53,184 bases of DNA. It comes from Sporosarcina sp. P13. Lineage in GTDB: Bacteria > Bacillota > Bacilli > Bacillales_A > Planococcaceae. Positions within the stretch are counted from its first letter, which is position 1, and each line of letters begins with the position of its first letter. Below the pieces are notes generated by a model, which saw only the letters and a list, made by a program, of their open reading frames with translations, was not told the DNA's origin and made no database searches. Positions 1 through 8,041 of the stretch are shown here, one piece after another. The stretch lies in the NCBI RefSeq assembly GCF_002743055.1, contig NZ_PDYM01000020.1, positions 1 through 53,184 of the forward strand, given 5' to 3'. The position numbers and the translations under genes were made by a program.

Positions 1-65
1 CTTTCTTTACCTTCAACATATCGTTTAATAGCTTGAATCTTTTCTTCCACATCTATTTTCCCCAC
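1..65 (-). CDS. IS3-family transposase OrfA, N-terminal fragment
   Basis: A GTG at 65 is preceded by AAGGA about ten bases upstream (76-80). Translation gives a lysine-rich start of about 21 residues (GKIDVEEKIQAIKRYVEGKE) typical of the first helix of the helix-turn-helix in IS3 OrfA proteins, which bind the element ends. The frame is open to the window edge, so the protein is cut by the window and not necessarily truncated in nature. Its position just inside the terminal repeat supports the call. Confidence 0.55.
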   Translation of the reverse strand, partial: MGKIDVEEKIQAIKRYVEGKE

Positions 66-118
66 TTAAACCACATCCTTTTCATTTTAAATGTGTCCAA
101 GTTTTGGGGTGCAGTTCA
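1..118 (-). mobile_element. End of an IS3-family insertion sequence
   Basis: Read on the minus strand, 118 to 93 begins TGAACTGCACCCCAAAACTT, the kind of terminal repeat found at IS3-family (IS150-like) ends. It is followed by a leader and the start of an OrfA-like reading frame that runs off the window edge. Only this end is visible, so the element's length and integrity are unknown. The outside sequence starting at 119 matches the end of an intergenic repeat seen again near 28738, so the element seems to have inserted into such a repeat. The family call is from recognised motif style; the named IS cannot be given. Confidence 0.6.
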
Positions 119-147
119 AACGCGTCCGCCTGGAGCGCAGCGTAACG
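119..147. repeat. GC-rich intergenic repeat, partial copy R1
   Basis: This stretch (core CGCGTCCGCCTG then CGCAGCGTAACG) is nearly identical to 28739-28767, where it forms one end of a longer GC-rich repeat. Here the rest of the repeat is missing and an IS3-type end begins at 118, which suggests the insertion split the repeat. Confidence 0.5.
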
Positions 148-181
148 ATATCTTACCTATTCACTTATACTTTTCAAATCA

Positions 182-215
182 TAAAAGCCGCTTCCTCCCA
201 AAAGAGAAAGCGGCT
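182..215 (-). terminator. Rho-independent terminator of ykpA
   Basis: AGCCGCTT pairs with AAGCGGCT with a further CTC/GAG pairing inside. Read on the minus strand the hairpin is followed by TTTTATGATTTG. It lies just after the ykpA stop codon. Confidence 0.65.
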
Positions 216-225
216 GGTGCTCGAA

Positions 226-1824
226 TTATGCTTTTTGGCCTTTCCATTGCAAATACTCGTCATAGGACATCATCTTATCAAAGATTGTTCCATCATCGTT
301 GATTTCGATAATGCGATTAGCGATTGTTTGGATGAACTGATGGTCATGTGATGTGAAGACCATTGCGCCCTTGAACGCGATCAATCCGTTGTTCAATGCT
401 TGAATCGATTCCAAATCCAAGTGGTTTGTTGGCTCATCCAGTAAGATGACGTTCGCGCTTGTAAGCATCATTTTAGATAGCATACAACGAACTTTCTCTC
501 CACCTGATAGGACGCTTGGCTTTTTCTTTACTTCTTCGCCTGAGAACAACATACGACCTAAGAATCCGCGTAGGAATGTTTCTGTTTCGTCCTCTGGAGA
601 GTATTGACGTAACCAATCAACTAGTGTTGGTTCTGAACCTTCAAAGAACTTGGAGTTATCGATAGGGAAGTAAGCACGCGTTGTCGTTACGCCCCATTTG
701 ATTTCTCCTGCATCTGGCTCGGTTTCCCCAGCAAGTAGATCAAGCAATGCCGATTTAGCTAGTGGATTACCAAGTAATACGACCTTGTCTTCTTTACCAA
801 GTGTAAACGTAGCATTTTTAATATGCGTTTTACCATCTACAGTTTTTGTTACGTCTTTTATCGTCAAGACATCATTACCAATTTCGCGGCCCATTGTGAA
901 GTTAACGAATGGGTAACGGCGAGAAGATGGCTTAATATCGTCTAACTCGATTTTTTCGAGTGTCTTTTTACGTGAAGTTGCTTGTTTTGATTTCGATGCG
1001 TTGGCACTGAAACGCGCGATAAAGGCTTGTAATTCTTTAACCTTTTCTTCTTTTTTCTTGTTTTGCTCTTGAGATAATTTCAATGCAAGTTGACTAGATT
1101 CATACCAGAAATCATAGTTACCTGCATAAATTTGAATTTTACTGAAATCTAGATCTGCGATATGCGTACACACTTTGTTCAAGAAATGACGGTCGTGTGA
1201 AACGACGATAACCGTGTTATCGAAGTTGATCAAGAATTCTTCAAGCCACTGGATTGCTTTTAAGTCCAAGTGGTTCGTTGGCTCATCCAGTAATAGAACG
1301 TCTGGCTTACCAAATAATGCTTGTGCAAGTAATACTTTTACTTTGTCAGATCCTTCGAGTTCCGACATTTTTACATGATGTAGGCTTTCAGGAACGCCTA
1401 GACCTTGAAGGAGTACAGAAGCTTCTGATTCTGATTCCCACCCGTTCATTTCAGCGAATTCACCTTCGAGTTCAGCTGCACGCATGCCGTCTTCATCGGA
1501 GAAATCCTCTTTCATGTAGATTGCATCTTTTTCCTTCATCACTTCATAGAGACGTTTATGTCCCATAATGACAGTTTCCATAACCTCAAACTCTTCATAT
1601 TCGAAGTGGTTCTGCTTCAAAACAGCTAGACGCTCATCTTTACCTAAGATCACGTTACCTGTCTGTGGTTCTAGTTCACCTGAAACGATTTTAATGAATG
1701 TTGATTTTCCCGCACCATTTGCTCCAATTAATCCATAGCAATTGCCTGGATTGAATTGTATATTGACGTCTTCAAACAGCTTACGGTCGCCGAAGCGAAG
1801 ACTTACATTACTGACTGCTAACAT
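226..1824 (-). CDS. ykpA: ABC-F family ATPase, YkpA-like
   Basis: Soluble protein of 532 residues with two ABC ATPase domains in tandem and no membrane segments, the layout of ABC-F proteins that act on ribosomes. The first domain has Walker A GANGAGKST (about residues 35-43) and Walker B LLLDEPTNHLD. A charged linker (about 240-300) joins the domains. The second has LSGGEK and LLLDEPTNHLD, but its Walker A reads GNPLAKSAL, lacking the usual glycine. The start ATG follows AGGAGG with good spacing. It is monocistronic, with its own terminator and promoter. Length and sequence fit YkpA/YbiT-type ABC-F proteins; an antibiotic-resistance role is not indicated. Confidence 0.88.
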   Translation of the reverse strand: MLAVSNVSLRFGDRKLFEDVNIQFNPGNCYGLIGANGAGKSTFIKIVSGELEPQTGNVILGKDERLAVLKQNHFEYEEFEVMETVIMGHKRLYEVMKEKDAIYMKEDFSDEDGMRAAELEGEFAEMNGWESESEASVLLQGLGVPESLHHVKMSELEGSDKVKVLLAQALFGKPDVLLLDEPTNHLDLKAIQWLEEFLINFDNTVIVVSHDRHFLNKVCTHIADLDFSKIQIYAGNYDFWYESSQLALKLSQEQNKKKEEKVKELQAFIARFSANASKSKQATSRKKTLEKIELDDIKPSSRRYPFVNFTMGREIGNDVLTIKDVTKTVDGKTHIKNATFTLGKEDKVVLLGNPLAKSALLDLLAGETEPDAGEIKWGVTTTRAYFPIDNSKFFEGSEPTLVDWLRQYSPEDETETFLRGFLGRMLFSGEEVKKKPSVLSGGEKVRCMLSKMMLTSANVILLDEPTNHLDLESIQALNNGLIAFKGAMVFTSHDHQFIQTIANRIIEINDDGTIFDKMMSYDEYLQWKGQKA

Positions 1825-1856
1825 ATACTAAATCCTCCTAAATTCACAATGCTCCT

Positions 1857-1862
1857 ATTATA
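1857..1862 (-). promoter_or_regulatory. Probable -10 box of ykpA
   Basis: A perfect TATAAT on the minus strand about 33 bases before the ykpA start codon. The matching -35 region (TTTCAT at 17 bp) is weak, so this is a tentative SigA promoter. Confidence 0.4.
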
Positions 1863-1973
1863 CATGAAAAAGGAGTGAAATGAAACGTTTGGACTGGTAC
1901 TGTTTTCATTTTCGGTTTACGATAAGGAATGAAAGTTAGATGAATTTTTTTACATGAACAAAGGAGCCTTTTT

Positions 1974-2150
1974 ATTGCGACCGAAAACATCCCTCATTCT
2001 TTTGAAGTTGCGATAGTTATTGTCGCACTCCATGCATTAGGTGGTTTCTTTATTCGTATTTCTTCTATTATTTTTGGACATGCTAGTGCTAGCGTTACGG
2101 ATCGAAAAACAGCCGCTACAGACGTCGCACTAGACGCAACCTCTGTCTGA
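1974..2150 (+). CDS. Small membrane protein, unusual ATT start or decayed 5' end
   Basis: A reading frame of 58 codons ends at TGA 2148-2150. It encodes a hydrophobic middle (about residues 12-33, including FEVAIVIVALHALGGFF) and a polar tail rich in Ala, Thr and Asp. AAGGAG at 1961-1966 sits seven bases before an in-frame ATT at 1974. A TTG at 1976 is in another frame that stops after 13 codons. Either ATT is the start, as in infC, or a one-base change has displaced a TTG start and this is a pseudogene. The membrane-like composition argues that it is or was coding. I do not recognise the family. It lies between ykpA (divergent) and the LCP gene. Confidence 0.4.
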   Translation: MATENIPHSFEVAIVIVALHALGGFFIRISSIIFGHASASVTDRKTAATDVALDATSV

Positions 2151-2202
2151 TAGAAACGTCTGTACTATAGGACTACAGGGATACTGGAGGAATGAAAGCA
2201 TC

Positions 2203-3159
2203 ATGGACGAACAACTAGAGGGAAATATACCGCAACGTAGAAAAAAGAGACGTAAACTCCGAATCGCTAGGGTTTTCATCGTGTTTCTATTGCTTTTCAT
2301 CACAATGATATCAGCGTATAGTTATGTAAAATATAAACAAGGTAAAGCGATGACAGCAGGAAGTGTAATTGACCCTGGAGAATTTCAAGGCGATCTACTA
2401 GACCCAAAAAACCCGACAACGGAAAACTATTTATTACTTGGAATCGACAATGACGGTTCAGGTAAATATCGTACAGATACGATGATGGTCCTTTCTTGGG
2501 ATCAAGCAAATGGAACTGCGCGGCTCATTTCATTTATGAGAGATATTTACGCACAGATTCCTGGCTACCAATCGTATAAATTAAATACTGCTTACTATTT
2601 AGGCGGTGTGCAAACCGCGAAAGAAACGATTTCGGGCATGTTCAATATTCCGATTCATCATTACGCAGTCGTAGATTTTGATAATTTCGAGTCAATTATG
2701 GACATCGCCTTCCCGCAAGGCTTAGAAATGAATGTAAAGAAAGAAATGTCCGAAAAAATCGGTGTGACACTGACGCCTGGTGTACAACGATTAAACGGCA
2801 AGGAATTGTTAGGCTATGCGAGGTTCCGAGCGGATAATGAAGGGGACTTCGGTCGTGTCAACCGACAGCAAGAAGTCATTCAAGCAGTGAAGGACGAGCT
2901 ATTTAGTATGCAGACTATTATGCAAGCACCGAAAGTCGCGGGGGCACTTGACAACTTTGTTCAAACGGACTTAACATCTAAAGATGAACTAGCAAAAGTT
3001 ATGACCATTTTAGCTAAACGGAAATTAGATCTTCAAACATTACGAATCCCTGTAGAAAAAAGCTATTCATTTACAACCTATAGTCATGCAGGTTCGGTCA
3101 TTGAAATAAATTTAGAAAAAAATAGAGAAGCGATCCGTTCGTTTTTAGCAACGCAATAA
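2203..3159 (+). CDS. LCP (LytR-CpsA-Psr) family cell-wall polymer ligase
   Basis: 318 residues: a basic cytoplasmic N-terminus, one membrane anchor (about 24-42) and an extracellular LCP domain. LCP enzymes transfer undecaprenyl-linked anionic polymers such as teichoic acid to peptidoglycan. Visible family motifs are LLLGIDNDGSGKYRTDTMMV (about 83-102), FMRDIYAQIPGY with the conserved Arg/Asp pair, and the later LLGYARFRADNEGDFGRVNRQ block with several Arg residues that contact the lipid pyrophosphate. GGAGG lies upstream of the ATG. It most resembles TagU/TagV-type proteins, but paralogues cannot be separated by eye. The next gene follows after 28 bases. Confidence 0.88.
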   Translation: MDEQLEGNIPQRRKKRRKLRIARVFIVFLLLFITMISAYSYVKYKQGKAMTAGSVIDPGEFQGDLLDPKNPTTENYLLLGIDNDGSGKYRTDTMMVLSWDQANGTARLISFMRDIYAQIPGYQSYKLNTAYYLGGVQTAKETISGMFNIPIHHYAVVDFDNFESIMDIAFPQGLEMNVKKEMSEKIGVTLTPGVQRLNGKELLGYARFRADNEGDFGRVNRQQEVIQAVKDELFSMQTIMQAPKVAGALDNFVQTDLTSKDELAKVMTILAKRKLDLQTLRIPVEKSYSFTTYSHAGSVIEINLEKNREAIRSFLATQ

Positions 3160-3187
3160 GGGATCGTTAAGAGGGGGAAGCGGGATT

Positions 3188-4417
3188 TTGAGACAGCCAC
3201 CTAGAAAAAGTTCGTTACGGGATATTTGGTCTGCCCGATCGACTTCACCAATTGTTGGGTTTCTTGGTGGTCAATCTACGTTATTCGTGCTGCTTTGTTT
3301 ATTGTTCATTGGATTGATCATCTTAATCTTCACACAAGTGTCATTTATTTTTTATCCGATTCAAGTGTTTTTCTCGACAGTCGTCTTGCCAGTCGTGTTG
3401 GCGACAATTTTATACTATTTAATGCGACCGATTCTACGTTATTTGGAAATGCGTCTTAAAATTCCACGTGTATATGGGATTTTAATCATCTTCTTAGCTG
3501 CTGCTGGATTACTAACATTACTCGTTTTCTTAGTACTACCGTTTCTACGAGAGCAATCCATCAATTTATTCGATGAATTTCCTTCGTATTTTAAACAACT
3601 AATTTTGGATTCGGACCATTTTTTACGAAACTCCATATTCGCTCCGATTTACGAAGGTTTCAACTTTAACGTCAATACGTTCTTAGATTCAGGTTTTAAT
3701 AGCATCAGTAAGTTTTTCACGGAAACAATCGGTGGTATCGCATCTGGCGTAACATCATTCGTTTCTGCACTTACTGGAATCATCTTAAGTTTATTTACGG
3801 TACCCCTAATTTTGTTTTATTTGCTGAAAGATGGGGAGAAGCTTCCACAGATGATTTTACGTGTGTTGCCACCCCGTTTGCGCAATGATGCATTGATTAT
3901 TTTCCGAGATGCAGATAAACAAATTAGTGCATATATCCAAGGACAAATTTTAGTAGCCATTGCGATCGGTATTATGGTGTCGATTGGATTCCTTATTATT
4001 AAAATGAAGTATGCGTTATTGCTTGGAGTTTTAGCGATGTTCACAAGTATCGTGCCGTACCTCGGACCTGTCATCGCGATTACACCAGCCGTCATTATCG
4101 CAATTGTCACGTCACCGTTCATGCTCGTTAAGCTAGCTGTCGTTTGGACGATTGTTCAAGTTGTAGAAGGAAAGTTCATTTCGCCACAGATTATGGGGAA
4201 ATCGCTCCATATTCATCCGATTACGATTATTTTCGTGTTGCTAACTGCTGGTTCATTGTTCGGCGTCGCGGGCGTAATTCTTGGAATTCCTGCGTATGCG
4301 TTATTGAAGGTCGTAGCGAGTCACGCGTTCTACTTGTTCACGTTGCGTTATAACCGCTATGAAACGGAAGAAGAAATGTATTATGATACAGTTGAATTAG
4401 AAAATGACATAGAATAA
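3188..4417 (+). CDS. AI-2E family transporter (YubA-like)
   Basis: 409-residue membrane protein with paired helices near the N-terminus (about 28-85), a soluble loop (about 115-190) and a C-terminal bundle of four to five helices with the family signature around LGPVIAITPAVIIAIVTSPF. This is the AI-2E/TerC-like permease fold, whose members include a quorum-signal exporter in E. coli and Na+/H+ antiporters in Bacillales. The substrate here is unknown. The TTG start at 3188 is ten bases after AGGGGG. It is probably cotranscribed with the LCP gene and ends at a strong terminator. Confidence 0.85.
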   Translation: MRQPPRKSSLRDIWSARSTSPIVGFLGGQSTLFVLLCLLFIGLIILIFTQVSFIFYPIQVFFSTVVLPVVLATILYYLMRPILRYLEMRLKIPRVYGILIIFLAAAGLLTLLVFLVLPFLREQSINLFDEFPSYFKQLILDSDHFLRNSIFAPIYEGFNFNVNTFLDSGFNSISKFFTETIGGIASGVTSFVSALTGIILSLFTVPLILFYLLKDGEKLPQMILRVLPPRLRNDALIIFRDADKQISAYIQGQILVAIAIGIMVSIGFLIIKMKYALLLGVLAMFTSIVPYLGPVIAITPAVIIAIVTSPFMLVKLAVVWTIVQVVEGKFISPQIMGKSLHIHPITIIFVLLTAGSLFGVAGVILGIPAYALLKVVASHAFYLFTLRYNRYETEEEMYYDTVELENDIE

Positions 4418-4444
4418 CCCGCCTAGTACAAAGGCGGGTTTTTT
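4416..4444 (+). terminator. Rho-independent terminator after the AI-2E transporter gene
   Basis: Perfect 8-bp stem AACCCGCC / GGCGGGTT followed by a run of T. It overlaps the stop codon region. Confidence 0.85.
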
Positions 4445-4608
4445 CTATGGTGTTTCGTAACGCTTGATTATCCTTCGTTTTCATCAACATCAATTCATAC
4501 TGTTGATCAATCAACGTCTAGTAGCCGCGCCATTTTTTTTCAATTGCAACACCGACATCTTCTTTTTAATTACAACTATCTTCCATTATTTCAATAAAAA
4601 ATGCAAAA

Positions 4609-4637
4609 TTGACAAGTGTTCTGAAGCCTATTATGAT
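4609..4637 (+). promoter_or_regulatory. SigA promoter of modABC
   Basis: TTGACA at 4609-4614 and TATGAT at 4632-4637 with exactly 17 bp between them, a near-consensus vegetative promoter. Transcription would begin near 4644, giving a short leader of about 29 bases. The 164 bases before it hold nothing I recognise, and I see no clear ModE-type palindrome. Confidence 0.75.
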
Positions 4638-4672
4638 ATTTCTATATAACTAAACTAAGTAGGGGATTCATA

Positions 4673-5446
4673 GTGAAACGTTTTTTATTTTCAGTACTAG
4701 TTATCATTCTTTCAGCACTATTTGTAGGATGCTCAGCTACAGATAAGAAACCGAATGAAGAAGTAGAGTTATTGATCTCTGCCGCAGCCAGTTTGACGGA
4801 TGCATTAGAAGAGTTAAAAGGACCTTTTGAGGAAAAGCATGAAGGGATTCGGTTGACGTATAATTTCGGTAGTTCTGGTAAACTAGCAACAAACATTGAA
4901 AATGGGGCACCATCCGATGTATTCCTATCCGCAAGTACAAAAGACATGAATTCGATGGAAGAAAAAGGTTTAATCGACAATGAATCAAGAAAAGTCTTCG
5001 CATCAAACGCACTCGTTTTAATTGCACCTAAAGATTCGGCTATTGAGATCGCTTCATTTGAAGACATCGATCTAGCAGCAATCGCTCATCTTGCGGTAGG
5101 TGAACCAGCATCCGTTCCGGTTGGACGTTATACGAAAGAAACGTTAGAAACCTTAGATCTATGGGAGCCATTGCAAGAAAAGCTCGTTCTAGGATCAGAT
5201 GTTCGTCAAGTACTCACGTATGTAGAAATGGGTAATGCAGATGCAGGCGTTGTCTATTCAAGTGATGCGTTCATGTCAGATGACGTAAACGTATTGGCTG
5301 AATCGAATGCAGCATGGCATGCACCGATCGTTTATCCTGGCGCAGTCGTGAAAGATTCGAAGCATCAGCAAGCTGCACAGCAGTTTTTAGATTATGTAAC
5401 GAGTGATGCTGGCATGGAAACGTTGCGGAAATTCGGATTCAAGTAA
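4673..5446 (+). CDS. modA: Molybdate ABC transporter substrate-binding lipoprotein
   Basis: 257 residues with a lipoprotein signal peptide (lipobox FVGC, lipid Cys20), so it is anchored outside the membrane. The binding-protein domain shows ModA signatures: ISAAASLTDALEEL at the first ligand loop, FNFGSSGKL-like text (YNFGSSGKLATNIENGAPSD) and DVFLSAS. A late VVYSSDA block closes the oxyanion pocket. It delivers molybdate (or tungstate) to ModB for molybdenum cofactor synthesis. GTG start after AGGGGA. First gene of modABC, directly behind a strong promoter. Confidence 0.93.
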   Translation: MKRFLFSVLVIILSALFVGCSATDKKPNEEVELLISAAASLTDALEELKGPFEEKHEGIRLTYNFGSSGKLATNIENGAPSDVFLSASTKDMNSMEEKGLIDNESRKVFASNALVLIAPKDSAIEIASFEDIDLAAIAHLAVGEPASVPVGRYTKETLETLDLWEPLQEKLVLGSDVRQVLTYVEMGNADAGVVYSSDAFMSDDVNVLAESNAAWHAPIVYPGAVVKDSKHQQAAQQFLDYVTSDAGMETLRKFGFK

Positions 5447-5462
5447 AACAGGAGGAGAGGGC

Positions 5463-6146
5463 TTGCTAGAAATGGATTATTCACCTTTGATTTTATCGCT
5501 AAAAGTGGCTGCCATCTCCACTTTCTTTGTTTTTGTAGTAGGCGTGATGATTGCGTATTACGTAGCAAAACGTGATTTTTTCGGTAAAAGCATACTCGAA
5601 GCCTTGTTTCTATTACCTCTGGTCTTACCACCGACTGTTGTTGGCTTTGGTTTACTCGTGTTATTCGGTAAAAATGGCTGGATTGGTAGTTGGTTACTTG
5701 AATGGTTCGACTTCCAAATCGTTTTTACGTGGATCGGTGCAGTTATTGCTTCCATTGTCGTGTCATTTCCGTTAATGTACCAAAGTGCTGCGGCTGCTTT
5801 TGAAAGTTTGGATGAACGCCTGTCTAACGCCGCACGAACGATGGGTGCTTCAGAATGGCGTGTATTCTATACGATTGTCTTTCCGCTTGCATGGCCAGGT
5901 TTACTAGCAGGTTTGGTGCTGTCATTCGCTAGAGGACTTGGTGAGTTTGGCGCAACATTAATGCTTGCTGGTTATATCCCCGGAAAAACCGATACGATAC
6001 CGATGGCGATTTATTTTGCGGTGGAATCAGGACAGATGGAAAAAGCGACATTTTGGGTGATGATCATCATTACATTCGGATTCAGTTTGATTTTATGGGT
6101 GAACTGGTGGAGTAAGCGTAATATTCGACGATTCACGCGGACATAA
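5463..6146 (+). CDS. modB: Molybdate ABC transporter permease
   Basis: About 227 residues with five hydrophobic segments. The EAA loop that docks the ATPase reads AARTMGASEWRVFYTIVFPL near the middle, and LPPTVVGFGLLVLFG is typical of ModB. The frame is open upstream into modA (an ATG at 5403), but AGGAGG at 5450-5455 sits seven bases before TTG 5463, so I choose that start; ATG 5472 is the alternative. It lies 16 bases after modA and 19 bases before modC. Confidence 0.92.
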   Translation: MLEMDYSPLILSLKVAAISTFFVFVVGVMIAYYVAKRDFFGKSILEALFLLPLVLPPTVVGFGLLVLFGKNGWIGSWLLEWFDFQIVFTWIGAVIASIVVSFPLMYQSAAAAFESLDERLSNAARTMGASEWRVFYTIVFPLAWPGLLAGLVLSFARGLGEFGATLMLAGYIPGKTDTIPMAIYFAVESGQMEKATFWVMIIITFGFSLILWVNWWSKRNIRRFTRT

Positions 6147-6165
6147 ATGACTAGGAGGCAATGAT

Positions 6166-6834
6166 ATGCTACACGTCAACATACATAAACAGCTAGCGCA
6201 TTATGAGATGGCTATTCAATTTAAGATGGGAGCAGAAATCCTCGTCCTAGTCGGCCCGTCTGGATCAGGAAAGACAACGATTTTAAATAGCATCGCTGGG
6301 CTCGTGCATCCTGATAGCGGATTGATCGTTTCGAATACGCATACGTTTTTTGACACGGATCAAAAACCATTGCCCGCAAGAGAACGCCAAATCGGCTATT
6401 TATTTCAAGATTATGCGTTATTCCCACATATGACTGTCGAAAAGAACATTTGGTATGGGGTCAAGAAGAAGAATCGAAAAGATAGTCAGAAAATGATTGT
6501 CGAGTTGTTGCAAGTACTTGGCATTGAACATTTACTACATAAATATCCTCACCAAGTGTCTGGTGGAGAAAAGCAACGCGTCGGCTTGGCGAGAGCACTT
6601 GCTGCACGCCCGTCTGTTCTATTGCTCGATGAACCTTTATCGGCTTTGGATAGAGAAACACGAAAACAATGCCAGGATGAACTGTTGCGATTACATGAAA
6701 TGTGGAAAATCCCATTCATCATCGTCACACATGATTTGGACGAAGCCGAACGTCTAGGCGACCGAATTATCTATTTAGAACAAGGACAAATTACGGATGA
6801 ACAAAGGAAACGCCAATTGATTTCCACATATTAA
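6166..6834 (+). CDS. modC: Molybdate ABC transporter ATP-binding protein, short form
   Basis: 222 residues holding a complete ABC ATPase domain: Walker A GPSGSGKTT, Q-loop around LFQDYALFPH, signature VSGGEKQRVGLARAL, Walker B LLLDEPLSALD and the H-loop IIVTHD. It powers molybdate import with ModAB. It ends about 20 residues after the H-loop, so it lacks the C-terminal molybdate-binding MOP/TOBE domain of classical ModC (about 350 residues) and probably lacks that feedback site. ATG follows AGGAGG. Confidence 0.9.
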   Translation: MLHVNIHKQLAHYEMAIQFKMGAEILVLVGPSGSGKTTILNSIAGLVHPDSGLIVSNTHTFFDTDQKPLPARERQIGYLFQDYALFPHMTVEKNIWYGVKKKNRKDSQKMIVELLQVLGIEHLLHKYPHQVSGGEKQRVGLARALAARPSVLLLDEPLSALDRETRKQCQDELLRLHEMWKIPFIIVTHDLDEAERLGDRIIYLEQGQITDEQRKRQLISTY

Positions 6835-6855
6835 GAACAATAGGTGACAAACAAA

Positions 6856-6890
6856 GCCCAGATTTCCATATCAGGGCCTTTTTTATTTTG
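6856..6890 (+). terminator. Terminator of modABC
   Basis: GCCC-a-GAT pairs with ATC-a-GGGC around a TTCCAT loop, followed by CTTTTTTATTTTG. One internal A-A mismatch. The T tract overlaps the -35 box of the next promoter. Confidence 0.6.
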
Positions 6891-6916
6891 TGAAACGCCA
6901 GTATAACCGCTATACT
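6888..6916 (+). promoter_or_regulatory. SigA promoter of fni
   Basis: TTGTGA at 6888-6893 and TATACT at 6911-6916, spacing 17 bp. It starts inside the T tract of the modABC terminator, a compact arrangement. Confidence 0.6.
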
Positions 6917-6966
6917 TTACTGTAAGCGGGCTATTTACAAGATGAATTTGAAATGGAGTTGGAATC

Positions 6967-7998
6967 GTGGGTAAAGAGCTGAATGAACGAAAAGCACAAC
7001 ATATTCAAATCGTTTTGGAGGAGCATGTGACAGGCAACAGCATCACGACTGGCGTAGAAAACTATCAATTTATACATAACGCATTGCCAGAATTAGCATT
7101 TGATGATATCGAACTACAACAGAATTTTTTCAACAAACGATGCAGCACACCGTTTTTAGTAAGTTCAATGACAGGTGGTGCGGATTTCGCTGAAACGATT
7201 AATCGTAACTTAGCTATCGCAGCGGAACAACGCGGTTGGGCTCTTGCGCTCGGATCGACACGCGCGCTAATCGAAAGTGAAGCATTCCGACCATCTTTTG
7301 CACTTAGAAAATATGCACCTAGCGTTCCAATCATTGCGAATCTGGGCGCCGTTCAGCTGAATTATGGATTTTCCGCAGTAGAATGTCGTCAAATTATTGA
7401 CTATACAGACGCGGATGCGCTTGTTTTGCACTTAAATATTCTTCAAGAAGTCATTCAGCCTGAAGGAAATACGAACTTTAGCGGATTGCTTTCTAAAATC
7501 GAAAAATTGTGTGCGGATTTACCGATTCCAGTCGGTATTAAAGAAGTCGGATGGGGAATTGACGCTTCAACTGCTCAAAAATTGCTCAATATCGGTGTAT
7601 CCTTCATTGACGTAGCTGGAGCAGGAGGAACATCGTGGAGTCAAGTGGAAAAATACCGTACAAATCCGATTAAACAGCAAGCCGCAGCCGCATTTAGTGA
7701 GTGGGGAATTCCAACGACCGATTCTTTATGTGCTGTCAAGCCGCAACTGGCAGATCAACTATTAATTGCAAGCGGTGGATTAGCAACAGGTGTCGACGCA
7801 GCTAAATGTATTGCATTAGGTGCGGATTTTGTCGGTTTTGGTCGGGCGATATTAGAAGAAGCGACTGTGTCAGTTGAAAAAGTTTTACAATCAATGGAAG
7901 TTAAAGAATTGGAATTACGAATGGCGATGTTTGCGGTTGGCGCTGAAAACATTACAGACTTGCAACAAACGAAGCGATTACAAAAACTAAACTCGTGA
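6967..7998 (+). CDS. fni: Type 2 isopentenyl-diphosphate delta-isomerase
   Basis: 343 residues, a TIM-barrel flavoenzyme interconverting isopentenyl and dimethylallyl diphosphate using reduced FMN and Mg2+. Family motifs are visible: RKAQHI near the N-terminus (about 8-13), SSMTGG (about 67-72), the glutamine- and His-containing HLNILQEVIQPEGNTNF block (about 158-174), GIKEVGWG, and the phosphate-binding loops VAGAGGTSW and ASGGLATGVD. The GTG start follows TGGAG. Length fits the family (about 340-350). It is not an operon member: promoter upstream, weak hairpin downstream. Confidence 0.95.
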   Translation: MGKELNERKAQHIQIVLEEHVTGNSITTGVENYQFIHNALPELAFDDIELQQNFFNKRCSTPFLVSSMTGGADFAETINRNLAIAAEQRGWALALGSTRALIESEAFRPSFALRKYAPSVPIIANLGAVQLNYGFSAVECRQIIDYTDADALVLHLNILQEVIQPEGNTNFSGLLSKIEKLCADLPIPVGIKEVGWGIDASTAQKLLNIGVSFIDVAGAGGTSWSQVEKYRTNPIKQQAAAAFSEWGIPTTDSLCAVKPQLADQLLIASGGLATGVDAAKCIALGADFVGFGRAILEEATVSVEKVLQSMEVKELELRMAMFAVGAENITDLQQTKRLQKLNS

Positions 7999-8018
7999 AT
8001 GATCGAAATCACGAGTTT
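7989..8018 (+). terminator. Hairpin at the end of fni, weak terminator
   Basis: Perfect 10-bp stem AAACTCGTGA / TCACGAGTTT with a 10-base loop. It includes the fni stop codon. The tail is TATTCATAA rather than a T run, so partial readthrough into the next gene is likely. Confidence 0.5.
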
Positions 8019-8041
8019 ATTCATAATAAGGAGGAATTTTT

